Shown piece by piece: positions 34,615 through 42,533 of a DNA stretch of 64,000 nt (positions are counted from its first letter, which is position 1; every line of letters starts with the position of its first letter). The stretch covers positions 3,596,001 through 3,660,000 of the forward strand of contig NZ_CP078145.1 in NCBI RefSeq assembly GCF_019222765.1. Direction: 5' to 3'. The translations under genes were made by a program, and so were the position numbers. The notes under the pieces are model-generated. The model saw nothing but the letters and a program-made list of their open reading frames with translations, made no database searches and was not told where the DNA came from. This DNA comes from Nocardia iowensis. Lineage in GTDB: Bacteria; Actinomycetota; Actinomycetes; Mycobacteriales; Mycobacteriaceae.

Positions 34615-35379
34615 ATGGACCTGAATCTCAAAGGCAAACGCGCGCTCATCACCGGCGCCAGCCGCGGCATCGGGCTGGCCATCGCACGGACCCTGTCGGC
34701 CGAAGGCGCCGCGGTGGGCATCTGCGCCCGCGGCGCCGAAGCTCTCGCCGAAGTGGCCGGTCAGTTGGGCGAACAGGGCGGGCCGGTCTTCCACCGGACG
34801 CTCGACGTCGCCGACACCGCCGCGCTGACCGCCTTCGTCAACGACACCGCTGCCGCGCTGGATGGGCTGGACATCATTGTCGCCAACGCCTCGGCTTCGG
34901 TCGGTGACGGCACCGACGCGTGGCTGAACAACTTCCACACCGACCTGATGAGCTTGGTCACCCTCATCGAAGTCGCCACCCCGCACCTGGAACGCAGCGA
35001 GTCGGCCGCCGTGGTCGCCATCGCCAGTACCTCGGCGCTGGAAGCCGGAATCCTGCCCACCGCCAACAGCTTCGGCGCGGTCAAGGCCGCCATGCTTCAA
35101 CATGTGTCCGCACAGGCGCGGCAACTGGGGCCGAAACGGATCCGGCTCAACGCCGTCTCGCCCGGGCCGGTGTTCTTCGATGGCGGCGTGTGGGACAACA
35201 TCCGCACCGGTATCCCGGCACTGTTCGAAGGCGCGATCGGTGCCACCGCTCTGGGCAAACTGGCCAGCGCCGAGGACGTCGCCAGCGCCGTCGCGTACCT
35301 GGCTTCACCCGCAGCCGGGCATATCACCGGCACGAACCTGGTGATCGACGGCGGATTCACCCACCGCTTCGACTATTGA
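34615..35379 (+). CDS. SDR-family protein lacking the catalytic tyrosine
   Basis: A 254-residue SDR fold. The nucleotide-binding motif TGASRGIGLAIA is intact, but the NNAG motif reads ANASAS. The catalytic Tyr of YxxxK is Phe153 (NSFGAVKAAML) while Lys157 and Ser140 remain; the codon is TTC. The C-terminal GTNLVIDGGFTH is normal. The missing tyrosine suggests it is not an ordinary alcohol dehydrogenase; it may be a CoA-ester hydratase/aldolase-like SDR or a structural partner. It follows the lipoyl gene by 55 bases with a GGGAG ribosome site. Fold sure, function open. Confidence 0.85.
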   Translation: MDLNLKGKRALITGASRGIGLAIARTLSAEGAAVGICARGAEALAEVAGQLGEQGGPVFHRTLDVADTAALTAFVNDTAAALDGLDIIVANASASVGDGTDAWLNNFHTDLMSLVTLIEVATPHLERSESAAVVAIASTSALEAGILPTANSFGAVKAAMLQHVSAQARQLGPKRIRLNAVSPGPVFFDGGVWDNIRTGIPALFEGAIGATALGKLASAEDVASAVAYLASPAAGHITGTNLVIDGGFTHRFDY

Positions 35380-35436
35380 GCTGCCGCGCAGCGCCGTCTG
35401 CACGGGGTGATGCGTGAGTTCACGAGAAAGAACCTC

Positions 35437-36204
35437 ATGTCCGAACCTACGGGCCGTATCGAGGTTGTGCTGGTGTGCGGCGGCTACTGGCACGACTTCG
35501 ATTACGCGCGATTACGATTGCTCACCGAACTGGCCGAGCATGACCGCGTGCGAACCCAGGTATTCGAGGACTACGAGTGTATCGAGGCGCTCGCGAGCGC
35601 CCATACTCTGATCACCTACACCTGCAACACGATCCCCACCCCAGGCCAGCGAAAGGCACTGAGCGCGTTCGTCACTCGCGGCGGCCGATGGCTGGCGTTG
35701 CACGGCACCAACGCTGCGATCGAGACGATCGGGCCGAATCTGTTTGCCACACCACGCATTCTGGGTGAACTGCCGCAGCTGCTCGGCAGCCAGTTTCTCG
35801 GCCACCCGCCGATCGAACCCTACCGGGTGGAGTTGACCGAACCCGACCACCCGTTCCTTCGCGGCATCGAGGCGTTCGAGGTCACCGACGAGCTCTACAT
35901 CAGCGAACTGCACCCGCCGCTGCGGGTGCTCGCCCACACCCGCTTCGTCGGCGAGTCACCAGGATTCGAAGAAGGGCACGCCCGCGCCGACGAACCGCGT
36001 CCCGTGCTGTATCTCAAAGAGCACGGCGCAGGCACGGTCTGCTACTTCACGCTCGGGCACTGCCGGGGCCGATTCGATCTACAGGATCTCGGCGTGGCCG
36101 ACCTGGGCCGAGTCGACCGAGGCAGCTGGCGGGTTCCCGAGTACCGGACCATCCTGCGCCGATGTATGCAATGGGCCGTCGACGCCGCCGACCAGCAACC
36201 ATGA
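35437..36204 (+). CDS. ThuA-like protein (class I glutamine amidotransferase-like fold)
   Basis: A 255-residue ThuA-domain protein. It begins with strand EVVLVCGGYWHDFDYARLRLL, then LITYTCNTIPTPGQRKALSAFVTRGGRWLALHGTNAA, LLGSQFLGHPP, and a C-terminal GTVCYFTLGHCRGRFD. ThuA-like proteins have been linked to sugar and secondary-metabolite catabolism; the biochemical role is often unknown. ATG 35437 follows GAGAAAG and sits right before the domain; starts at 35407/35410 would add nine or ten residues. It is the last intact gene of the catabolic operon. In terpenoid clusters such proteins sometimes sit beside ring-cleavage genes, but I cannot say what it does here. Confidence 0.85.
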   Translation: MSEPTGRIEVVLVCGGYWHDFDYARLRLLTELAEHDRVRTQVFEDYECIEALASAHTLITYTCNTIPTPGQRKALSAFVTRGGRWLALHGTNAAIETIGPNLFATPRILGELPQLLGSQFLGHPPIEPYRVELTEPDHPFLRGIEAFEVTDELYISELHPPLRVLAHTRFVGESPGFEEGHARADEPRPVLYLKEHGAGTVCYFTLGHCRGRFDLQDLGVADLGRVDRGSWRVPEYRTILRRCMQWAVDAADQQP

Positions 36205-36279
36205 ACGGTCGACGCCCGCGCGCTCGCCTTCTCGAATCTGTTCGAACACAACCACTTTCGTTGACCTACGCAGCACAAG

Positions 36280-36620
36280 ATGGACGAACACTCGTTGATC
36301 GAATTCCGGCAGTACCGCACCGAGCCCGGCCGGCGTGCGGACTTCATCGCCTTGTTCGACCGCGAGTTCGTCGACAGCCAGGACGCCGTCGGCAGCACGT
36401 CATCGGTCAGTTCTACGATGAAGACGACCCGAACCGCTTCACCTGGCTGCGGGCCTTCCCGACATGCGAGGCCGAGCCGCTGCGTTGACTGCCTTCTACG
36501 TCGACAGCCTCGCCTGGCGCACCCATGGCGAAAGTGCTACCCGAATGCTGGCCGACGTCGATGACGTGCTGCTGCTCGCTACTGGTGTGTCGGCTGCCCA
36601 GAGTTCTTGGCGGGCACAGC
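36280..36620 (+). pseudogene. NIPSNAP-family protein, frameshifted
   Basis: Three frames in succession carry one protein. First LIEFRQYRTEPGRRADFIALFDREFVDSQDAVG, then from about 36400 VIGQFYDEDDPNRFTWLRAFPTCEAEPLR, then from about 36480 ALTAFYVDSLAWRTHG and ADVDDVLLL. Joined, these match a NIPSNAP-type ferredoxin-like barrel protein of about 110 residues or more. At least two frameshifts break it, and the 3' end is lost in non-coding-looking sequence before 36736. NIPSNAP proteins are common at the edge of catabolic operons, so it was probably part of the cluster. Confidence 0.75.
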
Positions 36621-36735
36621 GTTCGGAGTCGATGGACTGCAGCCGCGGCCAGGCCGGGTTTGGTTGGTGCGGAGCTGGGTGATGCCCGAGGCTCGCGACA
36701 GCGCTGTGTCACCCCGATCGTCTAGGTTTGCCGCC

Positions 36736-37206
36736 ATGGGTGAGCAACATCGTTGGATCGAACACGCCGTGCTGTCAGCCCGCGTGTATGAGGCGGCGGA
36801 GCAGGCGCTGCGGACGGCGGGGGACACGTTTGTGGCGGCGATTGGTTCGGCATGGCCAGACTTGGATCCGGATCATGTGATTGCGGTGTGGAAGGAGATG
36901 CGGAGGTCGGCGCAGCACATGAATGTTGCGCAGGCCGCATTCCTCGCAAGTTTGGATCGGCGGGTGACCGCGGACCAGGCGGGCGAGGTGTTGCAGGCGG
37001 TGTGGGCGGCGTTTCCGGGCTACACGTTTCATGACGCGCAGCGCTCGCCGGGTGTCGTCGCGGATACGAGGGATCCGGGGACCTGGTTGCTGCATTGGCT
37101 GGATGGCCCGGATGGTTGGGCCGCATCGTTTGTTGATCGCGGGCAGCCGGTGCCGGGTGTGACCGTGAGGGCGAAGCGAGACGGCCTGCATATCTCTCCC
37201 GAGTAG
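36736..37206 (+). CDS. Uncharacterised actinobacterial protein
   Basis: A 156-residue soluble protein beginning MGEQHRWIEHAVLSARVYEA and ending DGLHISPE. The N-terminal half is helical (VWKEMRRSAQHMNVAQAAFLASLDRR); the second half has strands and aromatic residues (TWLLHWLDGPDGWAASFVDRG). I recognise no family. ATG 36736 is chosen because upstream sequence belongs to the broken NIPSNAP gene. It lies between that pseudogene and an integrase pseudogene, so it may be cargo of an old integrated element. Confidence 0.55.
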   Translation: MGEQHRWIEHAVLSARVYEAAEQALRTAGDTFVAAIGSAWPDLDPDHVIAVWKEMRRSAQHMNVAQAAFLASLDRRVTADQAGEVLQAVWAAFPGYTFHDAQRSPGVVADTRDPGTWLLHWLDGPDGWAASFVDRGQPVPGVTVRAKRDGLHISPE

Positions 37207-37380
37207 TGGAGAAAGCCTCCGCACTGGACTATCCGGGTGCTGGCCGAGGTGAGCGAAGGGGATGAGTGCGGGATTCGGCCGTGCGGGCCGTTGCCGACGC
37301 GCCGACGCTCCGGTTGGGCGGAGCGCAGCGGAGCCCCATTGCCGTGGTGCGTTCGTAGCGCGGCGGCGGCCCGTAGGGCC

Positions 37381-38243
37381 CCTGCCGCTCTTGAACCCAA
37401 GACCTTGGACCTGTACGACGCTGGTTGGCGTCTGCGGGTTGTGCCGGTTGTCGGGCATCTTCCGCTGACCATGGTCACCGGGGGCGTCGCTGATCGTGCT
37501 GTCGCGCAATGGGTTACGAACGGAAACAGCAAGTCGCTGGTCAGAATGCGCTTGCCGCTTGGGGGAGGGTGATGAAACAGGCCGTGCGCGATGAGGTGAT
37601 CGACAGGAACCCGATCGACGTGCGCGGTTCAGAAGCTGTACGTGCAGATCGAGGACGAGCTCGAAGACCCTCGATCGCTGGCACTGCCCAATTGGACGGC
37701 GTTGATGGTGTTGACCGATGCGCTGGTCCAACGTTCGGCAGATCATTATCAGGGCTGGGGTGACGTGGTGACTTTCGCCGCGTGCACCGCCGCACGGATC
37801 GGGGAAGTGTCCGGATGCCGGGCGGGTTGGCGGACAAGGGCAACCGCGTCCGGTACGTGCCGTTGATCGAGGAAGTCCGGCCGTTGGTGCGTGCTGAAGC
37901 GGCTCGACATGATCGGACGCGACAACCTGGACGCGCGCCTGTTCCGCGGTCCGCGTGGTGGCCGGATCGCGACGGGAGTGCTCCGTGACGCGACGCACGG
38001 GGATGAGGTCGTGAGCGCACTCGGTTATGGGTACCTGCGTCGGCACGACCTTCGCCATACCGGGCTGACATGGATGCCGACGCGGGCGTTCCCTTGCACG
38101 TGCTGCAGAAGATCGCCGGGCACGCGGACAGTCGGACGACGGAGAAGTATCTGCATCCCGATCATCGAGAGCTGACCGACGCCCGGGACAAGCTGTCCAA
38201 GCACCTGCGGTCCCGCTCTGGTCCCGCTCTGCGGGTGGTGTGA
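37381..38243 (+). pseudogene. Tyrosine integrase, multiply frameshifted (element A)
   Basis: Pieces of one site-specific integrase lie in order in different frames. N-terminal core-binding part: PKTLDLYDAGWRLRVVPVVGHL near 37400, then MKQAVRDEVIDRNPIDV near 37570. Catalytic part: LEDPRSLALPNWTALMVLTDAL, TAARIGEVSGCR (first Arg), RRHDLRHTGLTWM (His/Arg), then IAGHADSRTTEKYLHPD (His, nucleophile Tyr) and a C-terminus ending LRVV. At least three frame changes make it non-functional. It is closely related to the integrase fragment at 50341, shares its C-terminal end and terminator, and abuts the attachment-site repeat at 38280. Confidence 0.85.
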
Positions 38244-38251
38244 GAATGACG

Positions 38252-38282
38252 AAACCCCTCCGACCGAGGTCAGAAGGGGTTT
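38252..38282 (+). terminator. Hairpin terminator after integrase A
   Basis: AAACCCCT (38252) pairs with AGGGGTTT (38275-38282) around a GACC/GGTC inner part. It lies 9 bases after the integrase stop. The same hairpin follows the second integrase at 51020. Confidence 0.7.
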
Positions 38283-38329
38283 CTACTGTCGGGCTGACAG
38301 GATTTGAACCTGCGACCACCTGACCCCCA
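38280..38329. repeat. Attachment site copy A with 3' part of tRNA-Pro
   Basis: Read on the minus strand, 38289-38329 is the 3' part of a tRNA: acceptor end CAGCCCGA, T-arm GCAGGTTCAAATCCTGT and anticodon-side TGGGGGTCA, matching tRNA-Pro(GGG). The 5' half is absent, so this is not a tRNA gene. 38280-38326 is repeated exactly at 51050-51096 (47 bp). This is what integration of tRNA-targeting elements leaves behind. Confidence 0.85.
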
Positions 38330-38779
38330 GGACTCGAAACCACGCATTTGCGCACCTCACGCACGGTTCGCACCGCGCCTCGGAATTACGTGACCTCGTG
38401 CTGTTCACTGGCATGCGAGACGTGTGGTCCCCAGATGGTCCCCAAGCCCTACCGTCACACCTCCGCGATCCGCCCCGGATATCACCAGCGCACATGGCGT
38501 CACATCGACTGTTGGACAGCGTATCTGTAGTTGTCAGTGGCCCCACGTAGCCTTCGGATCATGTCTATCGACTATGGCCGTCGTGCCGATGAACTGATTC
38601 GTGGTTGAACCGTCGCCGGCGTACCCCGCAACAGCTGCCGCTTACGTTGGACGACGCCGCCGCTAACAGCAGTTAGGAGACCAAGCGGTTTCATGCGCTT
38701 CCGCTGGAAGCAAACAAGACCTTATGGTCCACTTCCGGCGGCTGGCAGTGGGGCTGTTTGACGACTGACAGGAAGTCAG
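38330..38779. other. Left end of the island, no supported gene
   Basis: About 450 bases between the attachment site and higA. Only a 15-codon frame at 38561 (MSIDYGRRADELIRG) looks protein-like and may be a gene stub. The remainder shows no features. Confidence 0.45.
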
Positions 38780-39088
38780 CTAACAGTTCACTCGCTCGCG
38801 AGGCACAATCCGGCTGAGTTTGTCTCCGAGGTTTTCGCGCTCAAGTACCAAGTCGTAGCGCGTCTGGAGGTTGATCCAGAACTCGGGTGTGGTGCTGAAG
38901 TACCGGGCCAGCCGCAGCGCGGTCCCCGTAGTGATGGCCCTCTTGCCATTCACTATCTGGTTGATCCGCCGTGGCGACACGCCCAACGCCCGTGCAAGCG
39001 CGTTCTGGCTGATCCCCAGTGGCTTCATGAACTCTTCCAAGAGAATTTCGCCAGGAGAGGTCGGGGGCAGTGGTGTCGTGGGGGCCAT
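38780..39088 (-). CDS. higA: HigA-type antitoxin (XRE, VapI/HigA family)
   Basis: A 102-residue protein with a helix-turn-helix: SPGEILLEEFMKPLGISQNALARALGVSPRRINQIVNGKRAIT, then TALRLARYFSTTPEFWINLQTRYDL. These two segments are diagnostic of HigA antitoxins. The ATG at 39088 is preceded by GGGAGAG and lies 11 bases after the toxin gene. HigA binds and neutralises HigB and represses the shared promoter. The gene sits at the left end of the island and may stabilise it. Confidence 0.93.
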   Translation of the reverse strand: MAPTTPLPPTSPGEILLEEFMKPLGISQNALARALGVSPRRINQIVNGKRAITTGTALRLARYFSTTPEFWINLQTRYDLVLERENLGDKLSRIVPRERVNC

Positions 39089-39099
39089 GGTCTCTCCCT

Positions 39100-39378
39100 T
39101 CAGTGATAGTCGACGATCTCTACGTCGCGCGGTCCGGCTGCTTCCCATGCGAAGCAGATCCGCCATTTGTCGTTGATGCGAATGCTGTGCTGACCCTCGC
39201 GATCACCTCTGAGCTTTTCCAGCCTATTGGCAGGCGGCGCCCGCAAATCGTTCAACTGCGCGGCGGCATCGAGCATCGTCAGCTTCCTAAGCGCAACCGT
39301 CTGTAGCTGGCCTAGCTTCGGTGCTGATCGCTCGGTCCAGAGCTTCTGTGCCTCCCCGTCCTTGAACGACTGGATCAC
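39100..39378 (-). CDS. higB: HigB-type toxin (RelE superfamily mRNA interferase)
   Basis: A 92-residue toxin: MIQSFKDGEAQKLW at the start, LRKLTMLDAAAQLNDLRAPPANRLEKLRGDREGQHSI in the middle and the C-terminal INDKWRICFAW, ending VEIVDYH. The final His-containing segment is typical of HigB, which cuts mRNA on the ribosome. Toxin-first gene order (higB then higA) is characteristic of this family. Confidence 0.93.
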   Translation of the reverse strand: MIQSFKDGEAQKLWTERSAPKLGQLQTVALRKLTMLDAAAQLNDLRAPPANRLEKLRGDREGQHSIRINDKWRICFAWEAAGPRDVEIVDYH

Positions 39379-39886
39379 CTACCAACTATAACGCGCTGCG
39401 TCATGGCTGCCCAGACTTGTCGCCTAACCGACACATGACTTGGTGGCTTGCGCATCACGTGTTCTGGGACGAAGGGTTCCCATCGGAGCCTTCGCTGGAT
39501 CTGGAGGAAGACGGTTGGGCGCGCGGGGGTCAGGCGGGGTCATTTGCGTCCTGAGCTGCGTCGCCTAGGGTGACGTGTTCGCGCGACTGTGCGCGCTAAG
39601 TGCGGGAGGCAAGTTCGGGCGGCAGGCCAGTTCGGAGGTCTGAAATGGTTGGACTACCCCCTATGTAGAGCACGACTTTGCCCTAAGCCACCGCGTAGCG
39701 GACACCGGAGGTAGTCCTTGACGCGGCCGAGTGGAGGGAGACAATTCGGCATTGAGAGGAGGCGGAGTCCTCCCAATGCGCCACCGAGATGGACCGGAAC
39801 CGCTGGGTGGCGGCGTCGGAGTGGTCATGCTGCCAGGTGCGACCGTTTCGTGCGTTGTTGTCGGGGGCATGTGATACCTAGATCTC
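39379..39886. other. Intergenic stretch with one copy of a 60-bp island repeat
   Basis: About 500 bases between the divergent higBA and MrcB-like genes. It holds the repeat copy at 39554-39613 and no convincing gene. Confidence 0.5.
39554..39613 (+). repeat. Island repeat, copy 1
   Basis: Hand alignment with 45782-45841 gives 52 identical positions of 60. The shared core GTGACGTGTTCGCGCG is followed by a variable loop and CGCGC, giving a hairpin whose stem is kept while the loop changes. Upstream bases (GGGTCA-type) also match copy 3. Confidence 0.6.
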
Positions 39887-41231
39887 GTGACCCTCTCCGA
39901 GGACCTGAACGCCGTTCTTGCCGCGGCTGCGCACTTCGACACCAGCCCCCGCCGGAGATGGAGGCGCGTTCAAGGGCGTTGCGATCGGCCGCGTGGACGC
40001 TCAAGGGGTGGTTATCGGCGTCAGCCGACTACCCATGGCGTCTGGAAGTTCAACCGGGCGGCCTACAGTCGAACTTCGCGCCGGTGGCCTGGGTCCGGAT
40101 CTTCTCCCGAACCCACTCGCCGAAGACTACGGAGGGCTACTACCTGGTGTACCTGTTCTCCGGTGATGGCGCCGAGGTGTACCTGAGCCTGACCAGGGAA
40201 CCAGCGAGTTTCGAGCCGGAGACATGCGTCCAATTCTTGACGAACGCGTAATCCGGGAACGGGCAGCGTCCGCACGCCGACTGTTCGTTGCATGGGACCG
40301 AGAGCTGGTGGGTTCGCTGGAAGCTGACATCGCTCTACATGTGGAATCGATGCGTGTCGGAGTCGAGTCCCGAAAGCGTGCTCGGAACTACGAGATCGGC
40401 AACGTACACGCGATCCGATACCAGCGCGATGCGATCCCGCCGGACGAGGTCCTACTCTCGGACCTTGAGCGCATGGTGCTACTGCTATCTCGCGTGTACG
40501 AATCAGCAGAAGAGTTGCGTGCGGGCGCGTTGGTGGATTCGATCGGAAGCGCTCTGGTCCCAGCCGCTGCGCGTGGTTGGCAACGTCGCGTGCAGGACAG
40601 CAGGATCCGAAGGGCGATCGAGGACTACTCGATGGAGTTCGTCGCGGGTAGCTTGCCCCGATCTGAGTGGCATGTGCAGGACGTAAGTCGTTATCGCCCA
40701 TACGATCTGCTGTGCCGTCGGCTGTCGGACGACCTTGAGCTTCACGTCGAGGTGAAGGGAACGGCATCATCGGGATGTCAGGTGTTCCTGACCCGCGAAG
40801 AGGTCAAACACGCTAGCTCGTTCGGCGGCTCGGTGCTGGCAATCGTGCACGGTATTGAAGTCACCGCAACGGAAGATGGTGTTCTCTGCACGGGAGGGGA
40901 ACTGTACGTTCTCGACTCTTGGACTCCGGCGGACGAGGACTTAGAAGTGGTTCAGTACACCTACCAGGTCCCTCCGCGCCAGGCAATAGCGTCCGGGGGA
41001 ACCGTCATCGCCCACCAGCCATGGCAGATCGACACAGCGATGCTGCGGCCAATCTTCTACTGCTACACCACCCCGTCGGCACAGCCGACGATTCCGACGC
41101 GCAATGCGACGGCGTCTCCTGGCAGGATGAAACTTCATCCCTCGTTAATGCGGTACGGTCCCGCCGGTCCCTGGTTGCCGATCCTCAACACGACACCGGA
41201 AGCTCCGGCCGAAGTCAGCGCTGCTGCCTAG
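39887..41231 (+). pseudogene. MrcB_N (DUF3578) - DUF3883 protein, frameshifted restriction/defence gene
   Basis: Three consecutive frames make one protein of about 445 residues. Part 1 (GTG 39887): TLSEDLNAVLAAAAHFDTSP. Part 2 (from about 39950): MEARSRALRSAAWTLKGWL, FAPVAWVRIFSRTHSP and GYYLVYLFSGDGAEVYLSL, the MrcB N-terminal (DUF3578) signature. Part 3 (from about 40224): MRPILDERVI, then YEIGNVHAIRYQRDAIPPDEVLLSDLERM, and a DUF3883 nuclease-like domain DLELHVEVKGTASSGCQVFLTREEVKHA. Frame changes occur near a CCCCC run at about 39945 and near 40225-40250. Part 3 could also be read as a separate overlapping gene of 335 residues. Proteins of this kind occur in modification-dependent restriction and other defence loci. 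Confidence 0.75.
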
Positions 41232-41455
41232 TTCGAATGGAACCTGGACTAGCAATGATTCGCAGGTTAGCCGCTAAGTGACGAGCGCCGCATGCAGCGC
41301 CGTGCGAGATGTTACGTGGTTGTCGACCTCCGTGGTCAACCGATCGGCGGCGAACACCACGACAAAGTTGCGGTTAGTTGCCCAAACGCTGTTCGATGGC
41401 GTGATTTAGATGCGATACTTGCTAGGCCAAGCCCCAGAACTTCTCGCTGGCTTCG

Positions 41456-42361
41456 ATGTGCAGCGGCAGGGCTGATTTCGAATTCTCATACGACGGAGAG
41501 ATCTTGGACCCCGAACACGACTCATGGCCGCAAGCAATGGGGTGGGACGAATACGCCGACATTGTAGGACTAGAGTGGCAGAGCATTTTGAATGCTACGG
41601 ACTGTGCAGAGGAAACGATTCACAAATTTCTGGAGGATCACCCGTGTTTGGTCCCCGGTCACGATGCCTTTCGTGGAGCTAACTGGATAAATGGCGAGCC
41701 CGGTCCCATCCGCGAGGCTCTATTCACAAAACCCCGAATTGGATCTGGGCGAAGCGGGTACTATATACCCGACTTCATGTGGTTGCCTACGGACAGCCAG
41801 ACGCAATGGGTGGTTCTGATTGAGATCGAGAGTCCGGCGAAGCCTTGGTTCACCCAGAGTGGACAACAGACTGCAAAATACACCCAAGCTAGGGGACAAA
41901 TAGAGGACTGGAAAGCGCACTTTCAAGATCCGCGGAACAAGTCGGAATTCATTCGGAAACATGTCGGCGCATTCAGGCCACTGGAATTTGTGTGGTGTCT
42001 CATCTATGGGCGCAGGCAAGATGCTATGCGAAGCTCTCGGGGGTCAGCGCGTCGAGCAGCGGGTGTAACTGGCGACGTAATAGCAATGTCATTCGATCGG
42101 CTGCGGCCTTTAGAATCTGCCCGAAATTCGATCTGCGTAAAAGGTGAAGAGGGGAATTTTGTAGCGGTCTCCATCCCGCCCACGGTCAGAATCAATGCCG
42201 ATCTGGCCAAAATGTGGGGTTCCGTACTTCGCAAGGATGAGGCAGTCCTGCGGAGTCCGCATTTCAGCGCGGACCGTCGCGCGTTTTTAGTCGAACGTTT
42301 CCGGTGGTGGGATGAACAAGTGCGGGCAGGGACAGCCGGATTCTCGCTGGAATACGAGTGA
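41456..42361 (+). CDS. Shedu-type anti-phage nuclease (SduA, DUF4263)
   Basis: A 301-residue protein with the SduA C-terminal nuclease domain. ETIHKFLEDHPCLVPGHD is the domain entry helix. IPDFMWLP supplies Asp106, LIEIESPAKPWF supplies Glu123, and YTQARGQIEDWKAHFQ contains the conserved Gln148 helix. The E-x-E-S-P form is the variant often seen in DUF4263 instead of ExK. Shedu proteins are single-gene phage-defence systems that nick or cut DNA. The base composition is clearly more AT-rich than the surrounding chromosome. The start at ATG 41456 lacks a strong ribosome site, so the true N-terminus is uncertain. A 30-codon C-terminal helix completes the domain. Confidence 0.8.
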   Translation: MCSGRADFEFSYDGEILDPEHDSWPQAMGWDEYADIVGLEWQSILNATDCAEETIHKFLEDHPCLVPGHDAFRGANWINGEPGPIREALFTKPRIGSGRSGYYIPDFMWLPTDSQTQWVVLIEIESPAKPWFTQSGQQTAKYTQARGQIEDWKAHFQDPRNKSEFIRKHVGAFRPLEFVWCLIYGRRQDAMRSSRGSARRAAGVTGDVIAMSFDRLRPLESARNSICVKGEEGNFVAVSIPPTVRINADLAKMWGSVLRKDEAVLRSPHFSADRRAFLVERFRWWDEQVRAGTAGFSLEYE

Positions 42362-42533
42362 GGCAAGGCGGGCTGGAAGCTGCAGCTTTGGGTGATTGTG
42401 TGGGTTGATTGTTCGAGCTGACCCCCAAGCTGGGGCATGATCATTTCCGCACGTCGCGTACAATGCGCGCATTGCATGTTCTTGAGTGCATGACCCGGGG
42501 TGTCATCGTTTGCCCTGGTATCCAGTTGGCGCC

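Noticed and set aside
38289..38329. Complete tRNA-Pro gene
   Set aside because: Only the 3' part (anticodon loop to acceptor end) is present; D-arm and 5' acceptor strand are missing.
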